This document shows, piece by piece, positions 27,906 to 38,688 of a DNA stretch of 64,000 nt. Made by a program: the position numbers and the translations under genes. The stretch covers positions 1-64,000 of the forward strand of contig JADJGV010000005.1 in the NCBI GenBank assembly GCA_016707895.1. Reading direction: 5' to 3'. Origin of the DNA: Myxococcales bacterium. GTDB lineage: Bacteria; Myxococcota_A; Polyangia; Haliangiales; Haliangiaceae. The notes under the pieces are model-generated. The model was given only the letters and a program-made list of their open reading frames with translations, had not been told where the DNA came from and ran no database searches. Within the stretch, counting starts at the first letter, position 1. Each line of letters opens with the position of its first letter.

Positions 27906-28900
27906 TCCGACGTGCCCTGTTGCTGACCCTCGCGATGACCGGCCTGGCCCAGGCCCAGCCGGCCGCCGATCCGCCGCCGGTGGCGCGCATGACCCAGCCC
28001 GCCGGCTGGATCCTCGATCCGCCCGGCAGCTCCCGGGTCGCGGCTGGCCTCGGCGCCGATGGGCTGTTCGCCGGCGCGCCGATCGGCGTCGACGCGCAGG
28101 TCTGGACCGCGCCCAGCCACCACGCGGTGCTGGTGACCACGCAGGTGTCGACCGATCGGCTGCCCGCCGATCCCGACGCCGCGGCCAACGCCACGCTGCA
28201 CGAGATCCGCGCCGGCGCCGACGCTGTCGACGGTGCGGCGATCGATCGCTGGACGGTGGTGGTCGATCCCGCCGGCAAGCTGCACGAGGCCACGCTGACC
28301 TGGCGCGATCCGTCGATCGGCACGACGACGATCGTCCGCGCGCTGGTGTTCCGCACCGGCGGCGCGCTGGCCCGCATCGCCGGCGAGTGCGTGATCGGCC
28401 CCGACGGCGCCGCCGACCGCGCCGCGTGCGAGCAGGCGCTGGCGACGATCGCGCCCAACGCCACCGCGCTCGAGCCGGTCAAGGTCAGCGCCGACGCGCC
28501 GGTCGCGGCCGAGCCGCCCGCCGAGCCGATGCCGGCCGTCGGCAGCGGCGCCACGCTGGGCAGCGGCGCGCCGCCCAGCCTGCGCGACGGCGCCGACCTC
28601 CCCGCGACGGTGATGGTGCGGCCGCCGGCCAAGCAGGCCGATCGCCGCCCGCTGTACCTGGTGGGCGGCGTCGCGGTGCTCGGCCTGGTGTTCCTGTGGA
28701 ACCGCCGCGAGCGCCAGCGCCGCGAGGCCGCCGAGCGCGCCGAGGAGGCGCGCCAAAACCGCCGGCGCGGCAAGGCCGACGCCAAGGACGACGACGCCAA
28801 GGACGACGACGCCAAGGACGACGACGACGCCAAGGACGACGACGCCAAGGACGACGACGCCAAGGACGACGACGCCAAGGGCAAGGAGCGCGACTCGTGA
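27902..28900 (+). CDS. Membrane-anchored protein with cytoplasmic Asp/Lys repeat tail
   Basis: The 332-residue protein starts at GTG and has a signal peptide (LLTLAMTGLAQAQP). An exported domain (~20-190) contains one Cys pair, followed by a Pro/Ala linker. A transmembrane helix (LYLVGGVAVLGLVFLW, ~252-268) leads into a charged cytoplasmic tail that ends in six tandem AKDDD units. The tail is encoded by 15-bp tandem repeats and should vary in length between strains. The gene is coupled at both ends (GTGA). It may pass an envelope signal to the NtrC-type regulator that follows, but that is inference. Confidence 0.65.
   Translation: MIRRALLLTLAMTGLAQAQPAADPPPVARMTQPAGWILDPPGSSRVAAGLGADGLFAGAPIGVDAQVWTAPSHHAVLVTTQVSTDRLPADPDAAANATLHEIRAGADAVDGAAIDRWTVVVDPAGKLHEATLTWRDPSIGTTTIVRALVFRTGGALARIAGECVIGPDGAADRAACEQALATIAPNATALEPVKVSADAPVAAEPPAEPMPAVGSGATLGSGAPPSLRDGADLPATVMVRPPAKQADRRPLYLVGGVAVLGLVFLWNRRERQRREAAERAEEARQNRRRGKADAKDDDAKDDDAKDDDDAKDDDAKDDDAKDDDAKGKERDS
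28781..28879 (+). repeat. 15-bp tandem repeats encoding AKDDD units
   Basis: Units of GCCAAGGACGACGAC are repeated in frame about six times; one copy has an extra GAC. They encode the acidic/basic tail of the membrane protein. The copy-number change is always a multiple of three here, so the frame is kept. Confidence 0.9.
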
Positions 28901-30351
28901 CCGACGTGATCGCCCCGGCGCCGGCCACCGGCGACGCCATCCTGATCGTCGACGACGAGAAGAACATCCGCCGCACGCTGCGGATGGTGCTCGACAGCGA
29001 GGGCCACGTGGTGCACGAGGCCGGCAGCGCCGCGGAGGCGATCGCCGTGCTCGAGCGCGAGCCGGTCGAGCTGATCCTGCTCGACGTCAAGCTGGGAGAG
29101 GACAACGGCATCGAGCTCTTGCGCACGCTGAAGGCCCGCGGCGACGACGGCGTCGGCGGCCCGGCCGCCGACATCCCGGTGGTCATGATCTCGGGCCACG
29201 CCAGCATCGACGACGCGGTCAACGCCACCCGGCTCGGCGCGTTCGACTTCATGGAGAAGCCGCTCGATCGCAACCGCGTGATGGTGACGGTCAAGAACGC
29301 CCTCGACCGCCGGCGGATGTGGCGCGAGGTCAACCAGCTGCGGCGCGCGGTCGACGCCCGCTGGGAGCTCCTGGGCTCGACGTCGGTCATGAACGACCTG
29401 CGCCGGCAGATCGTCAAGGTCGCGCCGACCCGGTCGCGGGTGCTGATCACCGGCGGCAGCGGCACCGGCAAGGAGCTGATCGCCCGCGCCATCCACCGCA
29501 ACAGCGCGGTGTCGAGCGGGCCGTTCGTCAAGGTCAACTGCGCCGCCATCCCGCCCGAGCTGATCGAGAGCGAGCTGTTCGGCCACGAGCGCGGCGCGTT
29601 CACCGGCGCGGTGGCCAAGAAGCGCGGCCTGTTCGAGGTCGCCGACGGCGGCACGATCTTCCTCGACGAGATCGGCGACATGACGCTGCCGGCCCAGGCC
29701 AAGGTGCTGCGGGTGCTGCAGACCGGCGAGTTCACCCGGGTCGGCGGCGAGAAGAGCCTGCGGACCGACTCGCGCGTGGTGGCCGCCACCAACCGCGACC
29801 TCGAGGAGATGGTCAAGGCCGGCACCTTCCGCGAGGACCTGTTCTTCCGCCTCAACGTCGTGCCGATCCGCTCGCCCGACCTCAGCGAGCGCGCCGACGA
29901 CGTGCCGCTCCTGGTCGACGCGTTCGTCGCCGAGTGCTGCGACGAGAACGGCTTCGCCAAGAAGCCGATCGACGACGTCGTCTTCGAGCGGCTCAAGGCC
30001 TACGACTGGCCGGGCAACGTCCGCGAGCTGCGCAACGTCGTCGAGCGCCTCGTCATCATGAGCGACGAGGTGATCCGCGAGCGCGACCTGCCGCCGTACC
30101 TGGGCGGGCCGCGCGGCACCGTCGGCCGCTCGACCGGCCCGGTCGCGGCGCTGTCGCTCGACAAGTACGCCGGCAAGTCGCTGCGCGAGTTCCGCGAGGA
30201 GATCGAGAGCGAGTTCATCCGCATGAAGCTCGCCGAGCTCAACTGGAACATCTCCAAGACCGCCCAGGTGCTGGGCATCGAGCGCACCAACCTGCACAAG
30301 AAGCTGCGCGCGCTCGGCATCCACCGCGGCGAGGACGGCAAGGACGAGTAG
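28897..30351 (+). CDS. NtrC-family sigma-54 response regulator
   Basis: The 484-residue protein has a receiver domain at ~13-135, with the acidic pair at DD 19-20, phosphoacceptor Asp63 (LLDVKL) and Lys in MEKPLD. The AAA+ domain has GGSGTGKE (Walker A), GAFTGA and IFLDEIGD. A Fis-type helix-turn-helix ends the protein (WNISKTAQVLGIERTNLHKK). It activates sigma-54 promoters when phosphorylated. No cognate histidine kinase is adjacent; the GTG overlaps the preceding membrane protein gene, which is the best candidate for a functional partner. Confidence 0.95.
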   Translation: MTDVIAPAPATGDAILIVDDEKNIRRTLRMVLDSEGHVVHEAGSAAEAIAVLEREPVELILLDVKLGEDNGIELLRTLKARGDDGVGGPAADIPVVMISGHASIDDAVNATRLGAFDFMEKPLDRNRVMVTVKNALDRRRMWREVNQLRRAVDARWELLGSTSVMNDLRRQIVKVAPTRSRVLITGGSGTGKELIARAIHRNSAVSSGPFVKVNCAAIPPELIESELFGHERGAFTGAVAKKRGLFEVADGGTIFLDEIGDMTLPAQAKVLRVLQTGEFTRVGGEKSLRTDSRVVAATNRDLEEMVKAGTFREDLFFRLNVVPIRSPDLSERADDVPLLVDAFVAECCDENGFAKKPIDDVVFERLKAYDWPGNVRELRNVVERLVIMSDEVIRERDLPPYLGGPRGTVGRSTGPVAALSLDKYAGKSLREFREEIESEFIRMKLAELNWNISKTAQVLGIERTNLHKKLRALGIHRGEDGKDE

Positions 30352-30428
30352 CCGCGTGATCGCGCTCACCCCGACGCGGTGATCGCGTCGCGGGTGGCGT
30401 CCGCGTCGGTGGCGCGGCGGCAGTGCCT

Positions 30429-30458
30429 GGGGGGGGCGGGGGGGGCTGGTGCGGGGGG
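30429..30458 (+). other. G-quadruplex-prone G-tract cluster
   Basis: G8, G8, GG and G6 tracts separated by 1-3 nt lie between the NtrC-type gene and the radical SAM unit. A run of C tracts follows on the same strand (30480..30525), so strand slippage or a large hairpin is also possible. It may end the upstream transcript or affect the promoter at 30550. Confidence 0.5.
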
Positions 30459-30549
30459 CGGTGGTCGGCGGGCGGCGCGCCCCCCGCGCCACCGGCCACA
30501 CCACCCACCCCCCACCCGCGGACCTGGGTGGCGCGGGCCGGCGATGCCG

Positions 30550-30555
30550 TATAGT
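30550..30555 (+). promoter_or_regulatory. Candidate -10 box (TATAGT) for the radical SAM unit
   Basis: TATAGT ends 6 nt before the GTG at 30562. It stands out in sequence that is otherwise nearly all G and C. It favours GTG 30562 over ATG 30544 as the start of the small peptide. Confidence 0.5.
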
Positions 30556-30561
30556 GACGGC

Positions 30562-30764
30562 GTGGCACGCCGCGGCCGGATCCTCGCGACCAAGTGGGGC
30601 ATGAACCCCAACTCGTCGAGCCTGGGCGTCGACGTGACGTTCCTGCTGTTCGGGGCGACGGCGCTGGCGGTGGCGACGCCGATCGTCGGCGCGCTCCTGC
30701 GCTGGCGCAAGCCGGCCACGCCGCCGACGTCGCCGTCGATGTCGCCGCCGACCGCGAAGGACGC

Positions 30765-30768
<4 letters not shown>
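30562..30768 (+). CDS. Small single-pass membrane peptide coupled to a radical SAM enzyme
   Basis: The 68-residue peptide has a basic start (ARRGRILATKWG), then MNPNSSSLGVDVT, a hydrophobic helix at ~22-45 and a Pro/Ser/Thr tail. It has no Cys. The TGA overlaps the GTG of the radical SAM/SPASM enzyme by 4 bp, the arrangement expected for a modified peptide and its maturase or for a small partner protein. I do not recognise the family. The polar NPNSSS stretch before the helix is the most likely conserved feature. An ATG at 30544 would add six residues. Confidence 0.6.
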
Positions 30769-32060
<1,292 letters not shown>

Positions 32061-32068
32061 ACGCGCGC

Positions 32069-32893
<825 letters not shown>

Positions 32894-32895
32894 GC

Positions 32896-33470
32896 GTGCG
32901 GGCCACGACGAAGCTCGCGCTGGTGTTGGCCGCGGCGTGCGCCGGCTGCGGTGGCGCTGCGGCGCCGGCGGGACGACGCCCCCGGCGGGGACCGCGCCGC
33001 CGGCCGCCCCATCGATCACGCGCCGCGCCGCGCCGCCGCCCGAGCGCTGGTGCCTGCATCTGGCCGACGACGGCGCCGGCGGCATGGTGACCCTGGTGAT
33101 GAACCACGGGTACGCGGACTTCGCCGGCAAGCGCGACTACCCGTGGCTCGTGCAAGTGCACGTCGAGATCGTCGACCGCAACCCCGAAGGACTGCCGACC
33201 GCGGCGGAGGCCGACGTGCTGAACGCGCTCGAGGAGCGGCTGACCCCGGCGTTCCTCGCCGGCGCCGACCTGCACTACGTCGGGCGCGCGACGATGCCGG
33301 GCTTCCGCGACCTCCTGTACTACGCCGCCGACGGCCCGCAGGCCGACGCAGTCCTCAAGGAGCAGGCGGCGCTGCGCCAGGCCCGCGCCTTCGAGTACAC
33401 CGTCGCCGAGGATCCGACCTGGAGCCACGTCGCGCCGGTCCTCGCCGAGCCGGGCGACTGCGCGGACTGA
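32896..33470 (+). pseudogene. DUF695 lipoprotein with a frameshift after the lipobox
   Basis: GTG 32896 opens a lipoprotein signal (LALVLAAACAGCGGAAAPAG) in one frame; the folded domain lies in the next frame (from about 32970: TPPAGTAPPAAP, then ERWCLHLADD to the stop at 33470). Joining the two needs one missing base around 32940-32975 in a GC-only stretch. The domain (VQVHVEIVDRNPEGLP, GRATMPGFRDLLYYA, FEYTVAEDPTWSHV) fits DUF695. The function is unknown. If the indel is a sequencing error, the gene encodes an intact ~191-residue lipoprotein. It follows the PPDK regulator by 2 nt. Confidence 0.65.
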
Positions 33471-33687
33471 CGGCCGCGGCCGGCCGGGGCGTGGCGGGCC
33501 AGCGTGGCGTCCTCGCCTCGGCGCTCGCGTTCGCCGGCTCGCGCATGTGGTGAGCGTAGCAACAATCGCCGCTGCGTCGGGCTCGCCCGGCGCGGCCCGG
33601 GGGGCTCGACAGGCGCCGGGGCTGGTCGATCCAGCAGTTTCGGAGATCGGCGCTTAACCTTGGCCGGCCCCGGAGGTCCTCTGTCCC

Positions 33688-34689
33688 ATGCGAATCCAGG
33701 CGGTCGCGCTGATCTTGCTGCTCGTGGGGTGTGGTGCCGACGGCGACGCGCCCGCGGTCGACGCGGCGGCCGGCGCCGACGCCGGGGCTGTGCCGCCGCT
33801 GGCGCTCGGCCTGACCCTGCACCTCGAGAACGCGACCTTCGACGCGGCGTACTTCGCGTCGCTCGACGCGTTCGCCCGCACCTTCGAGGCCCACGGCGGC
33901 CGGGTCACCTTCGAGCCGCGCCGCGAGGTCGTCACCGCGGCCGCCGGCGGGCTGCTCGACTGGCGCACGCTCGAGGCGCGCGGCCACGCCGTCGGGTCCC
34001 ACGCCGCGGTCGGCGGCACCACGACGATGACCCTCGACGCCTTCACCCGCGACGTGCGGATGCGCTACCAGCAGCTCGCGCCGCAGGTCACGCGCCTCGA
34101 CCACGTCTCGGGCAACTGCGGCGCGGTCGACTGGGTGGCCGGCGTGGTCGCGGTCGGCTTCAAGGCCGCCACCGCCTCGACGGTGCTGTGCATGTACGCG
34201 ATGGCGCCGGCGGACCGGCCCGCCCCGTACCAGAACCTCGCATGCAACGGCGCCACCGACGCCACCTGCCACCACTCGTATCCCGACACCCTCCCCGCGC
34301 GCATCCACCCGTGGCGTGCGGCGTCGGGGGCACACTGGCTGACCGACGATCCCGCCGGCGGCCTGGTCATCCTGCCCGGCAGCGGCTCGCTGCCCTGCCT
34401 CGAGGAGGAGGCGACCTCACCCGGCACGCTGGGCAGCTGCACCTTCACGGCCGAGGACGTCACCCGCGCGCTGGCCGATCTCGACGCCGCGATCGCCGTG
34501 CGCGACCCGGCGCAGCTCAACACGTACTACTGGGTCTGGGGCAGCTGGAAGCTCACCGCCGCCGAGGCGCCGGTGCTCGAGGCCTTCCTCACCGAGCTCG
34601 ACGCGCGCCGCGCCGCGGGGACCATCGCGTGGGCCTCGGTCACCGAGATGTACGACGCCTACCTGGCCTGGGAGGCGACCCACCGATGA
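33688..34689 (+). CDS. Lipoprotein with degenerate polysaccharide-deacetylase-like fold
   Basis: The 333-residue protein has lipobox LLLVGCGADG, a DAAAGADAG linker, then an alpha/beta domain. LEARGHAVGSHAAVGG corresponds in position to the NodB 'GHxxGxHT' strand, and a conserved Asp/His set is scattered (CHHSYPDTLPARIHPW). Canonical TFDDG is absent (GLTLHLENATFD instead), so catalysis may be altered or lost. GGAGG sits 10 nt before the ATG. It overlaps the next lipoprotein gene by 4 bp; the two look like a co-evolved pair. Confidence 0.6.
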   Translation: MRIQAVALILLLVGCGADGDAPAVDAAAGADAGAVPPLALGLTLHLENATFDAAYFASLDAFARTFEAHGGRVTFEPRREVVTAAAGGLLDWRTLEARGHAVGSHAAVGGTTTMTLDAFTRDVRMRYQQLAPQVTRLDHVSGNCGAVDWVAGVVAVGFKAATASTVLCMYAMAPADRPAPYQNLACNGATDATCHHSYPDTLPARIHPWRAASGAHWLTDDPAGGLVILPGSGSLPCLEEEATSPGTLGSCTFTAEDVTRALADLDAAIAVRDPAQLNTYYWVWGSWKLTAAEAPVLEAFLTELDARRAAGTIAWASVTEMYDAYLAWEATHR

Positions 34690-35723
34690 CGGCGCGCGCG
34701 CTGGCGGCGGCGCTGGGCCTCGCGGCGTGCGGCGCGCCCACCGAGAGCGCCGACGACGCTCGCGCGGGCGCCGACGCCGCGGTGGCCTTCACCGACACCG
34801 TCGTGATGTTCCACCTGAACATGCAGGAGCACGGCCACCACGACGAGGCGGTCGGGGTCGCGACGCGGGTGCTCGACCTGCACGAGCAGCTCGCGGTCCC
34901 GCTCGACGTCTACCTCACGACCTGGATGGTCGACGACCTGGCCGGCACCGCGCTGTTCGCGCGCCTCGTGGCCTCGCCGCTGGTGTCGGTCAACTACCAC
35001 ACCCGCCCGCCGCTGCCGTACCGCGCCAACTTCTGCGTCGGCACCGATCCGTGTCACGACTGGTACGGGCTCGACGCCCTCGACGAGGCCGCGCAGCAGG
35101 CCGAGGTGACCGCGTTCGAGTCCGCGCCGATCGACCTCGCCACGGGGCAGCGCCTGGCCGGGATCGGCGGGTTCGCCAAGCTCACCGCCGCGCTCGGGCG
35201 GCCGCCGTGGGTGGCCGGTGTCGAGTCCAACGGCCAGCAGCTCCAGCGCGCGGTCGACCACGCGTTCCAGGCGCTCGGCGCGACCTTCGTCACCAGCCAC
35301 GCCGCGGGCGGCTCGTCCGAGGGCGACGCCCGCAACGGCGTGCCGATCAAGCCCGAGGCGGTCGACGTCAAGATGTTCAACACCGACGTCGCGCTCGACG
35401 GCGACGCCTGCGTGGCGGCGACCAACGACGGCGCGGCGCTGTACGACTGCGAGGTGGCGCGGTGCGCCGGGCCGCCGCCGTGCACCGTCGCCTTCAAGAT
35501 GCACGACAACGACTTCTTGTCGCCCGACGCGTGGTGGGGGGTGGTCTACGCCCGCAAGACGCCGCCGTGGGATCCGGCGCGCCAGACCACGCCCTACGCG
35601 GCCGACGACCCCGCGGGCGCCGACTTCCAGTGGACGCGCTACGAGCAGGTCGTGCGCCAGGCCGCGGCGCGCCGCGCGAGCTACGCGATCGTCGGCGCGC
35701 GCGACTGGGCGGCCCGGCGCTGA
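34686..35723 (+). CDS. Lipoprotein paired with the preceding one; carbohydrate-esterase-like
   Basis: The 345-residue protein has lipobox GLAACGAP, then VVMFHLNMQEHGHHDEAVGV, VPLDVYLTTWMVDDL and SVNYHTRPPLP, a pattern of His/Asp at strand ends that resembles the deacetylase-type barrel. Near the C-terminus it has FKMHDNDFLSPDAWWG. Six Cys suggest disulfides in an exported domain. The ATG overlaps the previous stop (ATGA). I cannot name the family, and the enzymatic reading is inference from motif spacing. Confidence 0.55.
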   Translation: MTARALAAALGLAACGAPTESADDARAGADAAVAFTDTVVMFHLNMQEHGHHDEAVGVATRVLDLHEQLAVPLDVYLTTWMVDDLAGTALFARLVASPLVSVNYHTRPPLPYRANFCVGTDPCHDWYGLDALDEAAQQAEVTAFESAPIDLATGQRLAGIGGFAKLTAALGRPPWVAGVESNGQQLQRAVDHAFQALGATFVTSHAAGGSSEGDARNGVPIKPEAVDVKMFNTDVALDGDACVAATNDGAALYDCEVARCAGPPPCTVAFKMHDNDFLSPDAWWGVVYARKTPPWDPARQTTPYAADDPAGADFQWTRYEQVVRQAAARRASYAIVGARDWAARR

Positions 35724-35726
35724 CGG

Positions 35727-36308
35727 TCAGTTCACGGCCGGCTCGTCCTTGAGGCGGATCGGGCCGAAGTCGGCGGGGACGTGGGCGACCGGGGCCTTCT
35801 CGGCGTAGAAGCGGCGGATGGCGTCCATGTCGGCGCCGACGTCGCCGGTGAGATGGAGCGGGCCGCCCAGGCCGATGCGCTTGCGCCGGTAGTCCATGTA
35901 GCCGAGCAGGAGCGGCACGTCGGCCCCGCGGGCGATGTGATAGAAGCCCGACTTCCAGTACTCGGTGCGGCTGCGCGTGCCCTCGGGCGGGATCACCAGC
36001 CACAGCCGATCGCGGTGGCGCAGCTCGGCGATCATGCCGTCGACGACGTTGTTGGCCTTCGAGCGATCGATGCCGACCGCGCCGAGCTTGCGCATGATCG
36101 GCCCCATCGGGCCGCGCAGCCAGTCGTCCTTGATCATGAACGACATGTCGAGGTCCACCGCGGCGGCGGCGGCGAGCATCAGCACGCCGTCCCAGTTGCT
36201 GGTGTGCGGCACCGCGATCGCCACGCACTTCGCGACGGCGGGCACCGGCCCCTCGAAGTCCCAGCCGGTGGCCCGCAACAGGCGGCGCGCGATCTTCTGC
36301 ACGTTCAT
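35727..36308 (-). CDS. 1-acylglycerol-3-phosphate acyltransferase-like protein
   Basis: This is a 193-residue PlsC-superfamily enzyme. Block I is AVPHTSNWDG (HxxxxD), block III is VIPPEGTRSRTEYWKSGFYH, and MGPIMRKLGAVGIDR precedes it. These are the acyl-CoA/acyl-ACP and glycerophosphate binding blocks. The form with HTSNWD and PPEGTRS is the short subgroup seen with glycerophospholipid or ornithine-lipid acylation. There is no transmembrane helix, so it is a peripheral membrane protein. CACACT lies 7 nt before the ATG. It ends 3 nt from the convergent lipoprotein gene. The tandem palindrome array lies just upstream. Confidence 0.87.
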   Translation of the reverse strand: MNVQKIARRLLRATGWDFEGPVPAVAKCVAIAVPHTSNWDGVLMLAAAAAVDLDMSFMIKDDWLRGPMGPIMRKLGAVGIDRSKANNVVDGMIAELRHRDRLWLVIPPEGTRSRTEYWKSGFYHIARGADVPLLLGYMDYRRKRIGLGGPLHLTGDVGADMDAIRRFYAEKAPVAHVPADFGPIRLKDEPAVN

Positions 36309-36375
36309 CGGCGGCAGTGTGCCACCAACCGGCCCGCGCGTCAGCGGGCGTCCTCGAGCGCGTCGCGAAGACGTC

Positions 36376-36665
36376 GTCTCACGTGGGAGATTGGCGGCGC
36401 GTCCCGCGTGGAAGATTGGCGGCGCGTCCCGCGTGGGAGCTGGCGGTGCGTCCCACGTGGGAGATGGCGGCGTGTCCCACGTGGGAGATGGCCGGCGCGT
36501 CCCACGTGGGAGCTGGCGGCGCGTCCCACGTGGGAGCAGGCGGCGGCGGCGCGTCCCACGTGGGAGCTGGCGGCGGCGGCGCGTCCCACGTGGGAGATGG
36601 CGGTGCGTCCCACGTGGGAGATGGCCGGCGGTGCGTCCCACGTGGGAGATGGCGGCGCTGAGTCC
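36376..36665. repeat. Eleven-copy tandem array of a 12-bp palindrome
   Basis: The core TCCCACGTGGGA, a perfect palindrome with a central CACGTG, recurs in units of about 24-30 bp: GCGTCCCACGTGGGAGNTGGCGGC. I count eleven units. Units 4-11 keep the core exactly; units 1-3 at the acyltransferase side carry A-to-G or other changes. Unit length varies by insertion of CGG triplets. It fills most of the 373-bp gap between the acyltransferase start and the VWA gene end. No spacer diversity, so not CRISPR. Confidence 0.9.
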
Positions 36666-36681
36666 CGCGTCGCCGCGCTGA

Positions 36682-38688
36682 CTACTGGATCGGCGGATCC
36701 TGGGGCTCGGGCGGCACCAGGAAGTACACGTCGCGGGTGTCGAGGGTGGTGACGCCGTCGCCGGTGACGGTGACGGTGGCCTTGAACAGCTGCGGCTGAT
36801 CGGTGGCGGGGACGGTGTCGTTCTGCTTGGAGAACAGCTTCCAGCACACCGGCGTGCCGGCGCGGACGTTGTCGTAGGCGTCGCGGAAGCCGTCGCCGTT
36901 GGAGTCGCGATCGGTGAGCATGTTGGCGCACTGCGGGGTGCCCAGCTGCAGCGTCTCGAGGCGGTTGACGAAGGCGGCGACCGCGTCGACGCTGTCGGCC
37001 GGGTCGTCGGACGCCAGCGCCGCGAGATCGAGCGGCACGCCGTTGGCCAGCGTGCGGATGCCGTTCTCGATCGCGGCCGCCGAGTTGGTGCCGGAGCCGT
37101 CGAACACCAGCGGGGCGTTGCCGGCGGCGGCGTCAACCGCGCCGGTGTTGGTCGCCATCGTGCGCAGGTCGGTGTCGACCGACGAGCCGGCCACGCCGCT
37201 GCCCAGGATGCCGACCAGCTTGGCGCTGCGGTTGGTCATCTGCGGCAGCACCACCGTCGACCACGCCGGGCACTTGTTGGTGTCGCCCGGCGACAGCGGC
37301 GGCTCGTCGGTGGCGAGCAAGATCACCGGCAGCGCGCCCTGGCGGAAGCACGGGAAGCCGAAGGTCGCGAAGCCGGCGTTGGCCGCCGGCGAGCCGGCGC
37401 AGGTGGCGCGCGGGTTGACGCCCGACAGGCCGCAGCCGGTGGCCGCCGCGGTGCCGTTGCCAGTGACCGCCGCGAACACCGAGAACGTCAGCGGCTCGGC
37501 GCAGCAGCCGCCCGGCTCGGTGATCGGCAGGCCGGAGAAGTTCGCGTTGGGCTGCAGGTCGGCGAAGTTGCTGTACGTGGCGGCGCCGCTGCCCGAGTAG
37601 CCGACGGTGCCGGCGCCGGCCCACAGGTCCGGGATGCAGGTGGCGGGATCGCCGGTGCCGAGCGGCGGGCAGGTGAGGTTGCGCACCACCGTCGAGAGGT
37701 TGTTGCGGACCGTGGTGATCTCGGCCGACATCGAGCCCGAGCGATCGACGATCACGTACATGTCGAGCGAGTTGAGGCGGCTCGAGAAGTCGAGATCGTC
37801 GTCGGTCGGCGACTGCGGCGCCTGGTACGGCTCGATGAACACGAAGTCGCCGTTGGCCTGCGGGTTGTCGGCGGGGTTGTTGGGATCGGTCGCCGCCGCG
37901 ACCTCGATCAGGTCGCTGACGCCGTCGCCGTCGGAGTCGCCGTTGCCGGCGTCGGTCTCCGAGCCGTCGCGGACGCCGTTGCAGTTGGCGTCCTCGGCGC
38001 CGTCGAGCAGGCCGTCGTCGTCGCTGTCGAGGTCGTTGAAGTCGGGGCGGGTGTCGCCGTCGGTGTCGCGCGGCGGGCTGACCCCGCCCGACTCGAGCTG
38101 ATCGCCGCGGCAGTCGCCGTCGGAGTCGGTGTCGCGCCAGTTGCCGATGGTGTCGCCGTCGTAGTCGACCACGCCGTCGTCGCGGTCGAGGATGGTGTCG
38201 TTGTCGGCGTCGGTGTCCTGGAAGTCCGGGCCGTCGGTGCCGTCGGTGTTGACCGGGTTGAGCGGGTCGGCGCCGAGCTCGACCGCGTCGGGGATGGCGT
38301 CGCCGTCGTCGTCGCCGTCGGCGAAGTCGGGCGTGCCGTCGCTGTCGACGTCGCCGGCGCCGTCGAGCCCGTCGGGCCGGCCGTTGTTGTCGGAGTCGGT
38401 GTCCCGGAAGTCCGGCATGCCGTCGTGGTCGGAGTCGACCGGCGCCGTCGCGGGGTCGGTGTCGCCGCCCTCGCGGTAGTCCTCGATGCCGTCGCCGTCG
38501 GAGTCGGGGTCCTGGAAGTCGGGGGTGCCGTCGCCGTCGGTGTCGACGTTGGTGGCCGCGCCTTCGTCGGCGTCGGAGATGCCGTCACCGTCGGCGTCGA
38601 CCGCCGGTGGGTTGGTGCCATCGTCGCCGCTGCCTCCGCAGGCGGCGGCGATGAACAGGACGGACACGAGGGCGCTACGGAACTTCAT
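36682..38688 (-). CDS. VWA-domain lipoprotein with thrombospondin-type-3 calcium repeats
   Basis: The 668-residue protein has lipobox IAAACGG (Cys17). Residues ~28-280 hold about fifteen DxDxDGxxD-type calcium-binding repeats (DADGDGISDADEG, DTDGDGTPDFQDPDSDGDG and similar). A von Willebrand A-like domain follows with the MIDAS motif VDRSGSMSA. The C-terminal ~100 residues form a beta region ending PPEPQDPPIQ. It is typical of myxobacterial surface adhesins or calcium-stiffened stalks. GGGGG lies 6-10 nt before the ATG, so it has an SD. Its end abuts the palindrome array. Confidence 0.88.
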   Translation of the reverse strand: MKFRSALVSVLFIAAACGGSGDDGTNPPAVDADGDGISDADEGAATNVDTDGDGTPDFQDPDSDGDGIEDYREGGDTDPATAPVDSDHDGMPDFRDTDSDNNGRPDGLDGAGDVDSDGTPDFADGDDDGDAIPDAVELGADPLNPVNTDGTDGPDFQDTDADNDTILDRDDGVVDYDGDTIGNWRDTDSDGDCRGDQLESGGVSPPRDTDGDTRPDFNDLDSDDDGLLDGAEDANCNGVRDGSETDAGNGDSDGDGVSDLIEVAAATDPNNPADNPQANGDFVFIEPYQAPQSPTDDDLDFSSRLNSLDMYVIVDRSGSMSAEITTVRNNLSTVVRNLTCPPLGTGDPATCIPDLWAGAGTVGYSGSGAATYSNFADLQPNANFSGLPITEPGGCCAEPLTFSVFAAVTGNGTAAATGCGLSGVNPRATCAGSPAANAGFATFGFPCFRQGALPVILLATDEPPLSPGDTNKCPAWSTVVLPQMTNRSAKLVGILGSGVAGSSVDTDLRTMATNTGAVDAAAGNAPLVFDGSGTNSAAAIENGIRTLANGVPLDLAALASDDPADSVDAVAAFVNRLETLQLGTPQCANMLTDRDSNGDGFRDAYDNVRAGTPVCWKLFSKQNDTVPATDQPQLFKATVTVTGDGVTTLDTRDVYFLVPPEPQDPPIQ

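Noticed and set aside
28781..28879. Mobile or regulatory repeat
   Set aside because: The repeats are in frame and encode the AKDDD tail, so they are a coding minisatellite.
36376..36665. CRISPR array
   Set aside because: Units are short and there are no unique spacers; the intervening bases are near-identical GC triplet variants, and no cas gene is near.
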